NCBI GenBank assembly: GCA_029747015.1
Contig: JAKOGI010001199.1
Coordinates: 224,372-288,371, forward strand
DNA length: 64,000 bases
Reading direction: 5' to 3'
Origin: Carnegiea gigantea
Taxonomy: Eukaryota > Streptophyta > Magnoliopsida > Caryophyllales > Cactaceae
Below are positions 1 to 10,541 of this stretch, one piece after another. Position 1 is the stretch's first letter, and every line of letters starts with the position of its first letter. Below the pieces are notes generated by a model. The model saw only the letters and a list, made by a program, of their open reading frames with translations. It was not told where the DNA came from and made no database searches. The translations under genes were made by a program, and so were the position numbers.

Positions 1-843
1 TTCACTAAGTCAAGTTCTATCAAGGCGATCTAGTAGCGAGTTTCACCTTTCAGTACTTCACTCAACTACCTAACTTAAGCAAGCAAAATTGGCCAAATTT
101 TACTCACAACATTCAATCTCAAGATAGAAGTAAATCATTCTAATCATAAAATAAGCACAAGATTGCAAAGATAAAGGATCTAACTATAATACTACGGCTA
201 ACAAATCCCTAGATTCAATAAAACTACTCACTCATATTTCTAATTCAACTAAAACAAGAGTTCAAAAATAAGTTCAAAGGAAGGAAGGAAGACTTTACAA
301 CAATGGCAGCCCTTGAATTGTGCAACAATCTTCAAGCCTCCAAGAACAAAGCTTCTCTCTTCAAATCTCGAAAACTAAACTAAATAAACTGAACTCTAAC
401 TAAGAGAGATGTGAGAGTAGTAGTGAGATAACTTTGGTTGCTCTCCTCTCTTTCGTAAGCATTGGAACATGCCCTTATAAGCAGTAAACGGAGCATCCTC
501 AGTCGTACAATGAAGAAAGATAAAGAGGCTAGCAGTTATAGGCTTACCATGGTCCGTGGAGACACCACGGTTGGACCGTGATTTAGGCTAGTTCCGAAAT
601 TTTCTGCTCTTCTCTTACTCCACGGGCGTAGGGCTTGGGGTACCTCTGTGATGGACCAATATGAACTCCAACGAGGGTCAATTGCTAGGCCAAATGGTCT
701 AAAATCCTATAAAAATCATCAAAGAACCATATCTAAAGCTTAAAACGAGAATATGAGCGTAAATTATGACATTAAGCCTATAAATTCTCAAAAAAGTGCT
801 ACAGAATGTCCTAAAAATGAAGCACATAAAAGCACTTGTCACA
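1..843 (-). mobile_element. Truncated LTR of a Ty3/gypsy (Tat/Athila-like) element, reverse orientation
   Basis: Read on the minus strand, this stretch looks like the first part of a retrotransposon LTR. It opens with TGTGACAAGTGC at the right edge (about 843). A TATA-like CTTATAAGGG lies near 472-482, followed by a pyrimidine-rich leader that would be R/U5. The other end is cut off by the window. It does not match the LTR at 29,470-30,050, so it is not the partner LTR of the Tat element beside it. It more likely inserted there and removed the start of the neighbouring antisense ORF. No target duplication can be checked. A solo LTR is equally possible. Confidence 0.5.
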
Positions 844-860
844 ACCTCATCGTGGAGCAC

Positions 861-2450
861 TACTGCCCTTATCGATTCAGTAGACAATTCGGTTTCTATT
901 AAGATGTTCCTACTGATCTAGACTTTGATAATCTTCGTGATCTGGAAACAATACTTCGCTGTCACCACGTACTCACACGCTATGGAACGAGATCTCAAGT
1001 ATTACTTCCTGGGCGATGCAATTTACTTGAGAGAAATACCACTTATGCATTTCATGAATGGTGGTCTAAGATGTTCATTTCCTCCACTAATAGTCCATAT
1101 GCTAGTAACTTGAAGAGGAAATGAAGTGATTTATTTAAAACGAACATTTCAAAGGATGAAGGCAAACTTGGTTCTAAGCTCAAGTTGAAGATTGTTCGTT
1201 TTGGGAAGCCTTTGGAGCCTTTTGTTTTGCCCAATGGAGGATGGTTCTTCTCGTGTCAAGATTCTAGGAATAGATGTTGTCATCCCGGTAACACCCATCC
1301 TTACAATCCCCATTTAAAGCATTGCACTGTTACCACAGGTAACAAATGAGATTAAAGAACATTTCAAATCTTTCACCTGTAGGGATATGTAGACAAAGAT
1401 CTAAATCTATGATTAATCTTGCTATTAATGGACAGGACAAGCTACCCATCGGAGTTTGTGAACCAAGCACCGAAATGGTAATCGAGCTTCCTGTAGAAGG
1501 TGCTGAGAATGTCATGGATATTCTCGATGCTGAACCTAATCCTACTGAATGCATGGTATTCCATCCTTTTCTTTAATAGAAATGCATTTTTTAAATAGGG
1601 AGAAAGCGATGATGTGAACTTCAAGGAGGAATTGGCACACGTTCCTCTGTCATCGAGAAGTCAATGCTTTCCATCGATTAGATGAATATCATCATTTGGT
1701 AAGGATTTATTTGACAGTGGATTGAGATTAGATGGCTCGAAAAGTGTTTGTTCCCTAGATGATGATAAAGTCGAGTCCATTGGTAGAGCGAATGCTCCTT
1801 CACTGGTACCCAACCCTTTAAGAGCTCCACAAGTCTTCAATGCTGATTCTATTATAAAGAAGGTAGATAAGAATGCTGCAGGAATGTTTGGTAAAGCTAT
1901 ACCTGACAAGATATCTCACACCACTTTTGATGGGATTCCTTCTCTTAAAGGCGATTTTAACAGCCTTTATGTCACCATCCTTCAAAGAGGTCTCGACGTT
2001 ACTCCTTTAGAGAGCAAGGTTGAAGGTTTGATCAAGCAAGGATGTGACTTCCAGGACCTATAACAGAGCTACTCTGGTCGAATGTCTGCTAAAGAACATG
2101 ATAGTTATCGCATGGAGGTGCCAGGTACGCTTCATGAGGCCTCCTGATAACTGAACATAAAAAGTGCCTATTATGAAGCAAAGGCAGCTAAGTTGAAGCA
2201 GGTTGAATTGAGGCGTGAGAAGCTGCTGAAAAAGCTTCAACTTTTGGAAGATCAAAATAAAGATCTTAGTTCTTATGTAGTGGCCAGCGAGCATTTGCTT
2301 CAAGTAGCTGAGCGGGAAATTATTGTCTTGGAGGGTGAGATTGACATATTTGATGCCATTGAAGTGATGGATGCAGCCACAGTTTAGAGAAGGTTGAAGC
2401 CTACATAAAGAAGTCTTTTAAAGATTTGAAGAATTTCCAATTGAATCCAT
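861..2450 (+). pseudogene. Degenerate plant-mobile-domain-like antisense ORF of the Tat element
   Basis: On the plus strand, opposite to the surrounding pol, three pieces resemble the plant mobile domain (aminotransferase-like) proteins often carried by plant transposons. At 861-930 a frame reads YRFSRQFGFY and then hits a TAA. At about 1,000-1,330 another frame reads AFHEWWSKMF and later LPNGGWFFSCQ. At 1,722-2,063 there is an open 113-residue piece. At 2,193-2,387 a 64-residue lysine/glutamate-rich coiled-coil piece (LRREKLLKKLQLLEDQNKDL) forms the C-terminal tail. An AATAAA at 2,518-2,523 would be a poly(A) signal. The N-terminus is lost at the LTR boundary. Additional antisense ORFs between pol and the 3' LTR are known in Tat/Grande-like elements. 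The function of such proteins is not settled. Confidence 0.6.
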
Positions 2451-2929
2451 AGTTAACTCCCCTCTTTTTTTTTTACTTTTTTTTTTTTTTGAGATGGGCT
2501 TGTAAAGCTATCTATTGAATAAAGCTCAAATGAAAATTTTCTTTTATTCATCGCTGCACATGTGCCTTGGTTGATTTTTACTTGTGATTTGGATCCTATA
2601 ATTAGCAACTTTATGACAACAGATGAATTTATACCAAGCCAAATCTCTATATTTCTCCTTTAAACTCACAAGGTGTATAAAACCCAAAATCTGATGAACT
2701 TCTTTCTTTAGCATTAAAAACTTCTTTTTTTTTTTTTTAATGATGATGACTGTACTTGGGTGTATACCAAAGTTGCCTACGCACCTGAAGGGGACCCTAA
2801 AGGATCAAGTCATATGTAGTTCAAACTACAAGATTTTTTTTGGTTTAACCGTTCATAGTTTATACTCTTGCAGGTCAAGAGTAGTACAATAGAGTTTAAC
2901 TTCAAAGAATTAATAGTTTAGGCTCATGT
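2451..2929. other. Non-coding spacer between antisense ORF and integrase
   Basis: This AT-rich stretch has two oligo(dT) runs (about 2,465-2,491 and 2,725-2,740). It separates the two convergent coding pieces of the Tat element. I see no coding signal and no recognisable LTR here. Confidence 0.5.
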
Positions 2930-3900
2930 TTAGGAGCTTACACATACAAATACATTAAGAATAGTAAGTTTTAAGAACTTCCCATTTATCAGCGGTACTC
3001 GCACTCCATCGGTACCGACAATTCTATAAGCACCATTGGTGTAGACTTCTCGAATCACGTAAGGGCCATCCCACTTCGAAGTGAACATACCACTAGCACT
3101 TGATCTCCAACCTGAAATGAACGCGGTCATATGCTTTTGTTGAATGCTCGTGATAAGTGGCTTGATAGCATTCCAATTTTTATTACACTCGAAGTCTTTT
3201 TTCATCAAGGGCCTCGAGCTCAACCAAGCGAAGCTTGTGATTTTCAGCTTTAGTCAAGCCTTCCTGTATGGCAATACAGAATGAAGGGATTTGAAGTTTC
3301 AAAGGCAATACTGCTTCAACCCCATATACCAGAGCAAAAGGAGTTAATTGAGTTGGCGTCTTGTGCATGGTTCTATACACCCAAAAAGGCCCCCTAACCT
3401 TTTATGCCAATCATGTTTTGACATGGCCACCACTTTGCTTAGTAAGTTACAAAGCATCTTATTAAAGCTTTTGCCAACCCGTTTGCTGGTACATTGTACA
3501 TTGAAGACTTGTGTTGGGCAAATTTGAACTTTTCACAGAGGTCAGTGACTAGCTTGTTGATAAATGGTTTACCATTGTCAGTGATAATGTACCAGGCACG
3601 CCATAGTGGTAGATGCTATGTGTTCGACTGAAATCGATGATATGCTCCTTCTTGACTTCTCTTAGTGGGATTACTTCTGCCCATTTAAAAAAGGAATCAA
3701 TTACTGCCAAGATGTACACGTGGCCAGTAGAACACTTTGGAGTGATGGGTCCCACAATGTCGAGCCCCCAAGCTTCAAATGGTTAAGATGCCATAGTTGG
3801 ATAGAGTAGTTCAGGAGGTTGATGAATAAAATTGGTGTAAAACTAGCAAGGCTCACACCTCTTTGCATAGTCTATGCAATCTTACACCATGGTAAGCCAA
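2930..3900 (-). pseudogene. Tat-type gypsy integrase (broken)
   Basis: This is the integrase part of the Tat polyprotein, which would insert the cDNA copy into nuclear DNA. In minus-strand order, the catalytic core appears at 3,755-3,549 (HVYILAVIDSFFKWAEVIPL, with the first catalytic Asp). Next come YRTMHKTPTQLTPFALVYG and VEAVLPLKLQIPS at 3,380-3,190. The C-terminal part follows (MFTSKWDGPYVIREVYTNGA, then VPLINGKFLK) at 3,130-2,950. The pieces lie in different frames with stops between them. The zinc-binding region upstream (about 3,800-4,000) is recognisable only as degenerate sequence. Confidence 0.75.
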
Positions 3901-4139
3901 TAAAAACCCATTATGTTGACTTGATCATACAATTTGGGTCGTGCCTGGTGTGCACTACATATTCATGAGTACGCTCCTCCTATTGTTTGCCTTATCTCTT
4001 CGTTACCCAAGCATTGCAACCAAATGCCGAGGAAAGAACGCCAATAAAGAGTCCCATTAAAGTAAAGGAAGCGGGGAGCTCTTTATTGGATTTATGTCTT
4101 ATGCTTTGGATCATTAGGGAGATTTTCGTACTGCAAATA

Positions 4140-4739
4140 ATCAATTAGCAATTAATGTCAATCTTCTTCATCTACTTCTTGAGCACTGGCCGCGTTGACC
4201 TCTTCCTTAAGTTCTTCATTAAGGGATGTAACAACCCACCGGTTGCAAACAGGGACATTTATGCTTTCTTTTGCCCCCAGTGCCAAAGTGACTGCAAGGT
4301 TTGCAAGTGCATCAGTCATCTTATTGGCACACCTAGGGACATGTTATGATTTGATGGTTTCAATCTTATCAAGTAGTCGTAAGGCATTTTTTTGGTATGA
4401 CATGAGGTTATCCTTTTTAACTTCATATTCCTCGAGAAGTTGCTTGATGACTAATTGAGAATCACCATGGATGTCAAGATCTTTGATTCCCATTTCAATG
4501 GTCATTTGAAGTCCTAAATTCAATGCCTGATATTTACCATATTATTGGAACATAATGGAGTTAGAACATATGAATAAGTGAGGACATGTTTTTCTGGGGA
4601 AACAAAGACTACTCCTGCACTAGCATTATCATGTCTCGTAACTTCGTTAAAATACATTTTCCAAGGCAGGAGGATATCAACGAAGAACACATCTTCACCA
4701 GGCAAGTCATCACTTAGCTACCAAGCATCAGGGATTAGG
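4140..4739 (-). pseudogene. Additional RNase H domain of the Tat element (broken)
   Basis: Reading leftward from 4,739, the frame gives LSDDLPGEDVFFVDILLPWK, then ASAGVVFVSPEKHVLTYSYV. The translated remainder around 4,500-4,190 continues the RNase H-like fold (Gly-Asp-Ser-Gln region) with stops. A second, archaeal-type RNase H between the first RNase H and integrase is a marker of the Tat/Ogre lineage. A TAG stop sits just after IPDAW, close to the Tekay junction. The piece is continuous with the RT-RNase H reading frame that ends at 23,869 once the Tekay insertion is disregarded. Confidence 0.7.
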
Positions 4740-4744
4740 TGATT
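4740..4744. repeat. Left target-site duplication of the Tekay element (TGATT)
   Basis: These five bases directly precede the TG of the left Tekay LTR. They match TGATC at 23,869-23,873 in four of five positions. The disrupted reading frame implies that TGATC was the original target. Confidence 0.8.
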
Positions 4745-7700
4745 TGTAATAGGCCGACCCTAAAGCATATTTATTTATTTAATTAATCCATGCTATTAAT
4801 TTTTCACATTTATTTATTTCATTTAATCGTCCCAGTTGGAAGAATTTATTTTGGGTGCCACTTTACAATTCAAGTTCCATTTACCGCAACAATTTGGGGT
4901 GAATTAATATTAGGCCCCTACAAATATGATTAGGTGATAAATTATTTTTCATAATGTCCTAAAATTTAATTTTAACCATGTAAAAATTTAGGCCCAAATT
5001 CATTAAGTTTGGCCCAATTTAATTGGGCCCGAATTGTGGCCCAATCCATTTTGGGCTCAATTTTTGGCTAGAAAATTTTGGGTACTTAAATTAAGTTGAT
5101 CACTATAATTTTACCTAATTTTAATTAGCAAAAAGATATCTTGGATGGGTGGATATTGCCAAGGTTATAAGATAAGCTAAAAGACATTTCAAGCAACTAA
5201 GCTACACATTCCTCTTCCTTTCTCCATTCTTTCTCTTTCTTTCCCCTCGGTGCTACTGCTGAATTAGGTGGCTGCCGCCACCAGCCGCTGTCACTAGCCA
5301 CCTTTAGCCGCCAGCCACCACCCCATTAGCCACCACTTACAACTCTCACAAACATCAAACACCGCCTCCATCCCTCAAAATCCATGCTTAAAGTGAGGTA
5401 AATCCTAACCTAATCATGTTTATTTTTGGGTTTTTATATTGGATTTGATTATGGATCATGTTACTTTGATATAAACAAATATTATTTTGATGTTTTAATT
5501 GTTGGTTAAGCTTGAAAGCACGCAAGGGTTGAGGTCGTTCAAGATCATGCAAGCTTAAGTTTGAAGTGATGGATTTGGATTGTTTTGTATTTGATTTTAT
5601 GATCTTTGGCATTAGTAATGGATATCATGATATTTATGTTGAGTTTCGATGAGTTTAAATGTAAGAATAAGTTGGTGATAAGTTATAGTTTTGGTGATTA
5701 AGCATGGGTTGATTTATTTCTAGCATCAAGTATATTATTTATGTATAATTTGATAAAAAAATGAATCTTAGATGTGTTGTTTAACTTGAAAAATCACTTG
5801 AGATGATTTTGTATAAAGGTTTAGATTATTAAAATTTCCTAAACTGAGTGTAAAAGGTCATTTTGCTCATTTATGCAAATAAGTAAGTTTATAGTTGTGT
5901 TTTGAGTGATTTTGAAAAAGAGAAGTGTTGAAAATTTGATGTAGATGATTATAGAGTAAATTTGAGTAATATGACTTTATAAGGTGATGATAAGGAACAA
6001 GAATTTGTCAAATGATTTTAAGGAGTGATCTTATATGGGGAATTATATGAAAAGAAGGGGGAAAACAAAATCAGTAGGGCTGTGAACAGACCTAAAATAG
6101 GGATAACCTTGAGATTCAACTGGTACTGTTTGACCCATTGAAAAATTATGATATTTGGTGGATAGATAGATCCATAAGTTATCTTTCAAATTTCTTTTGA
6201 ATCACTTCATTCCGAGTTGTGTGGAAAACGTTATGGCTATTTTGCTCAGACTGTACAAGATAGATCTGAGCTGAGCATAGTTGTGTTTCAACTCAATTTT
6301 AGGGGCTGTGTTATGTAGTTGGATTTTCTATTATAAATGAAAGTGTTACGGGACTTCTTGAGCTTTTCATATTAGGTTTTTATAGCTCAATTGGAGTTCG
6401 GGGGAGAAAGATATGGATTTTCTAAAGTAGATCTTCAAATGATAATATGAGGGAAGAAAGAAATCATGGCAATCGAAAATATTATCAGGAGTCTCTACAT
6501 AATTATGGATATTGCAAAGCAATTACAAAGTTTAATGATTTCAACGACTTTCATTTTGTATAGAAGCTTACTTGGATTGGAAAACCAAGTTAAATGGGCA
6601 TGGAAATGAAATTGGAGAAGTAAAGAAGTTAATGACACAAGCTAAGGTTATATAAGCATGCCTGAATCTCATAACACACCTCTGAGCATTAAACCTTCTG
6701 TTATTCATTTCGGAAACATCAAAAACCCATATTTCATTTATATCCATTAAAGTCTTTTCATTATCACCTCAATTATTTTATTTTGTCCTATTTTGCTCTA
6801 ACTTATTTCACTTCGAGTTCAATGATCCTAACTTATTTGGTTTTCATAGCATTTTAGTGTAACTTATCTTATATTGAATTGTTTGAATCATGGATGTCCT
6901 TTTTATTAATCAATTTCCATAAAGTTATAAATTATGGGAGTGAAAGTTGTTTACTAACTGCATTTACCTATGACTATATTTCTTAAGCACAAACGAGGCC
7001 TAGTCTATCGTTTCCCATTGTGCACAAGCATTATCAAGTGACGTTGCATTTTAAAGACTTCAGATATATTTATTGCCTGTATCTTTAGAAATTATCACGT
7101 ATTTGTCAAAATTATAACATTTTGATAAGTACATCAATGAATCAGTTTAATCAGTGATTTGTCATATAATTAGTGACTCCATCAGTTATCAGTTACAGAG
7201 CATTGCCCTTCAGTTACCGCGTGGCTTCAGGCTAGGTCCCTCGATCGACTTGGCAGGTGTACACCTATCCATAGATCGTAACAACATCAAGGGTGTTTAC
7301 TATCAAATAATAACTAGCAATTGTAGTTTACATTCATCTCAATCACTGTTTTAAGTTAAAATGAATTGCAAAGCAGGCGCCTAACTTGTTTATGCAGAGA
7401 TCATTTAACAATACAAGAATGCATGCACTAAGCTTCGGCTTACATTTCGAAATATTTTCCATGTTTTGTTTTAGAGAAATGCTGAGTGAATTGCTCTCAT
7501 GCTAGCCAACCAGCCGAAGAGAAGAAGTTGAGCAAGGGAATCTGGAGGGATCAATCAATGATATAGCATAGGCATATTTTGGAGTCGTATTTTGAAATCA
7601 TCAGTGGATGGTGGTGTAGATTTTGAGGTGAATTACTTTACTATGGTGTATAAACTATATTTAGGATTAACAATTGATTGTATACGGTTTGATAATGTGT

Positions 7701-7869
7701 GAATGTGTGTGGTTGAAGCTATGCCTAACTATGTTATTCCTGGTATACATACTTCAAGCCTTGTCCTTTTGGACGGCACTAACGCCATCATTGAGTTTAT
7801 TAGTCCTAATACAGGGATTTATTAAGGAGAATGCGTACAGTGGAACATGTTTAATTTGGGAGCATTACA
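4745..7869 (+). repeat. 5' LTR of the Tekay element
   Basis: The LTR starts TGTAATAGGCCGACCC and ends GGGAGCATTACA. It aligns along its whole length with 20,828-23,868. It is about 84 bp longer than the right copy. Two visible indels account for most of this, one near 5,985-6,030 and one near 7,763-7,795. Substitutions are frequent, so the insertion is old compared with the copia element at 43,910. Confidence 0.9.
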
Positions 7870-7875
7870 GGTTTG

Positions 7876-7890
7876 GTATCAGAGCCAGGT
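7876..7890 (+). other. Tekay primer-binding site (tRNA-iMet)
   Basis: TGGTATCAGAGCC lies seven bases after the end of the 5' LTR. It is complementary to the 3' end of plant initiator methionine tRNA, the usual primer for these elements. Confidence 0.85.
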
Positions 7891-8585
7891 TGATTTTCTT
7901 TGATGGGATATGGAGTATGGAGAGTAGAGATTGGAGGGTGAGAGGGTTGGTTAGTGAAGGTTATTAATATATTTATGACATTAGAGATTTATGACACTAG
8001 AAATGCCTGTTTATCTCTCCAATGTTCTTCACTTATGCTCCTCCTTGTTAAATGGATCCATATGCAGTGAATATGACGTCAGGTACTTCTGTAGTCATTC
8101 ACATCTCTTTACTATATGCTAGTATGGTAGCCCACATGAACACCCCATTTCTGAGTTCCATAGTGTTATAGTTCATACGCATAGGCTATTGTGGACCTTA
8201 TCTACAATTGGCCTTTGGGACAAGTTTAGGACCCGATATTATGACTTTATGATGACTCGAGCCTTGGGATGGGGTGAACCTAGATTTTAGTTTTGCTAGG
8301 CTTGGGCTAACATTATCATAGAGCTGTTATTAAGGGAGGAGTTCGTGTCGACAGGGAATAACGTGGACATTCTACAGTGTATATTTTCATTGCACTTTGT
8401 ATCTCCCCTACCATCACCGCCTGTACCAAGCAATCCTCAGTTGCCTAACAACCCAAAGCCACCGGAACCTAGAGAGGGGATCACTATATTTGATGGATCA
8501 AATAAGGTTCACATTGTTACAGATCTCCTTGATACCCCAAAGTTTAGCTTTGATGGTGATCTCATGGAAGACTCAGAAAAGGATC
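7891..8585 (+). other. Tekay leader / start of internal region
   Basis: This is sequence between the primer site and the reverse-strand Athila-like gag. Short open frames are present (for example 8,345-8,683, with a proline-rich start), but none matches a family I know. I read it as untranslated leader and possibly remnants of the gag N-terminus. The exact border with the Athila-like insertion is not visible and lies somewhere between about 8,345 and 8,590. Confidence 0.4.
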
Positions 8586-8589
8586 CAAA

Positions 8590-9960
8590 AATGGGAGGAC
8601 CATTGCTCAGTCATCATTCTCATCATTTTTTCCATGTCAGCATTAATCATTCTCTCCACATTGTTATTAATTCTCCTCTCTAATTTATCAATGTTAGTAT
8701 AACCTGGAGGAGGCTGACCTTGAGCAACAGGAGGTAGAGGTCTAGGTGCACTAGGTGCACCTGAGAAAGCCGGTCTTTAGAAAGAGTGTGAAGGGTGAGA
8801 AATGTGCTGGGGATTATTTCCATGAAATATCCCAGGCCGGGAATTAGGAACCACAGCATTAAGTCCACTATTCCACGAAAAATTAGGGTGATTTCTCCAC
8901 CCTGGATTGTAGTAAGGGGAGAAAGGATCATTCTTAGGTCTCTGAAAAGCCATACTTGCTTGTTCCTATTTAGTTGCTAATTGATGAGCAAAATAAGAAC
9001 AAGCACTCAAGGAATGATCTAGGGCTTGATAATGCAAACAAGACACTATAGAAGTCTGAGATAGCTGGGACATCTGGGGAGATAATCCCTACAACATGTT
9101 TTCTAAAACAACAATCTTAGACTTTAAGTGACTCACATCAGACACAGAATGCAAACCGCCTCTTACTAACCTAGAACTTAGGCTGTCATCACGAGTGGTT
9201 TCCCACTGCATGGTTTTCTCAGCCAAGTCCTCTAGAAACTCCCAGGCAGCTGTAGGGCTCTTAGAAAGAAAACCACCCTGACACATGGACTCTACCATAG
9301 TCCTAGTCTATTGGTCAAGTCCTTCATATACAATCTGGTACAAACGTGCTTGGTCTAAACCATGATGGGGACATTGAGCCAACAAAGTTTTGAATCTATC
9401 AAAATATTTCCAAAATGATTCCCTATCAAGTTACACAAACTGATTGATTTCATTCCTTAGCTTAACAGTCTTGGCATTAGAAAAATACTATCTTAAGAAC
9501 AATCTTATAAAATCATTCCAGGAAGTAATAGAATTAGCAGCCAAGCCATACATGCATTATTTAGCAGAATCTTTCAAAGCGAAAGGAATCAATTTCATTC
9601 GCACAACATCAATGGGAATATTAGGAAAATGCATCATAGAATAAACTTCTTCGAATTCCCTTAAAAACAAATAAGCATCCTCCAATCCTGTGAATTTAAG
9701 GAGCATCTGAGTATAATGGAGTTTCAATTCGAAGGTTACACTCGGTGCAAGAACAGGCACAACAAAACATGATGGCAAAGTAGTCCTAGGAAGATAGAAA
9801 ATATCACTCAAAGTCCTCTCCTATGCCATGTTCTCTAATTCAAGGTTAGGTTCAGATTCGGGTTCTATGTCAGGCACACTCCTAATGAGTCTTTGATCTT
9901 TAGGCTCTCTAACCCAACTAGTCCTAAAAACCCCACACCTTCGCCAACAGAAATCCTATT
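8590..9960 (-). pseudogene. Athila-like gag (broken)
   Basis: This is the capsid/nucleocapsid precursor of the Athila-like fragment. On the minus strand a nearly continuous frame reads from about 9,900 (VPDIEPESEPNLELEN) through TLSDIFYLPRTTLPSCFVVP and FTGLEDAYLFLREFEEVYSM at 9,811-9,557. It continues with SFWKYFDRFKTLLAQCPHHG near 9,400 and GGFLSKSPTAAWEFLEDLAE at 9,280. Next are a nucleic-acid-binding region with YNPGWRNHPNFSWN near 8,900 and a tail ending MEKMMRMMTEQWSSHFWILF near 8,590. Several in-frame stops interrupt it. The zinc knuckle near 9,040 reads CLHYQALDHSLSAC. The second metal-binding Cys is therefore Tyr, so the knuckle is probably non-functional. Confidence 0.75.
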
Positions 9961-10519
9961 TTTGGTCTTTTTTTTCTTTTCTATTCTTTTTTGATTTTGA
10001 ATTTCCTTTTTTTTCTCTTTTTTTTCTTTGAGACAAACACAAAATCAAAATTAAAAAGCTTCTTAACCCTAAAAACTATTTACACACAAAAAGTAACCAA
10101 ACCAGGATGGTTTATCAATTTTTGAACACAAATAAAAGAATCCCTTGAAGCAAAATTCAAAATTTCAAACCCCTTTTAGTGGTTTTCAAGTTTTTCAATT
10201 TTTTTTTTCAATTTTTAAGATTTTCCAATTTTTTTGTGATATTTGAAAGTTTTTAATTTTTTTTTTGGATTTTTACTTTTCTAATTTTTTGGATTTTTGA
10301 ATTTTTTTCACGAAATAACTAAACTAAGTAAAATGATAGCAAAATAAAGAAAGTAAGAATTGATACCAAGATAAAGTTACGGAATAACCAAAACAAATCA
10401 CTTAAACAAATCACAATTAATAAACCAAATCACAACTAATAACGAAATAGACAAATCGAAGCAGCGAATAAGAAAGGAGCTAAGAAAATAAAAATATGAC
10501 CTAATCTCACGCCGTCGTT
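9961..10519. other. Athila-like 5' leader, T-rich
   Basis: This is untranslated sequence between primer site and gag, with repeated TTTTTC/TTTTTG runs near 9,960-10,030 and 10,190-10,310. No coding signal was seen. Confidence 0.5.
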
Positions 10520-10537
10520 CCCAACAACGGCGCCAAA
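10520..10537 (-). other. Athila-like primer-binding site (tRNA-Asp)
   Basis: The minus strand reads TTGGCGCCGTTGTTGGGA a few bases after the LTR end. It is close to TGGCGCCGTTGCCGGGGA, the complement of the 3' end of plant tRNA-Asp used by Athila-like elements. The differences lie in the CC-to-TT part. Confidence 0.75.
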
Positions 10538-10541
10538 AACT

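Larger units (their letters stand above)
844..4744 (-). mobile_element. Left (3') half of the outer Tat-type Ty3/gypsy element
   Basis: This is the distal part of a minus-strand gypsy element whose proximal part continues at 23,869. The polyprotein frame stops on the right side in the RNase H tail (ALADFLVDH) and resumes here with IPDAW and LSDDLPGEDV, exactly across the Tekay insertion. In element order it holds a second RNase H domain, integrase, a non-coding spacer, and an ORF in antisense. The 3' LTR is missing, apparently lost where the LTR at 1-843 begins. Many stops and frameshifts show that it is dead. The Tat assignment rests on the extra RNase H and the antisense ORF, both known from that lineage. 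Confidence 0.75.

Noticed and set aside
7154..7354. 66-codon ORF with a counterpart at 23,211-23,393
   Set aside because: Both lie at equivalent positions in the two Tekay LTRs and show no coding constraint.
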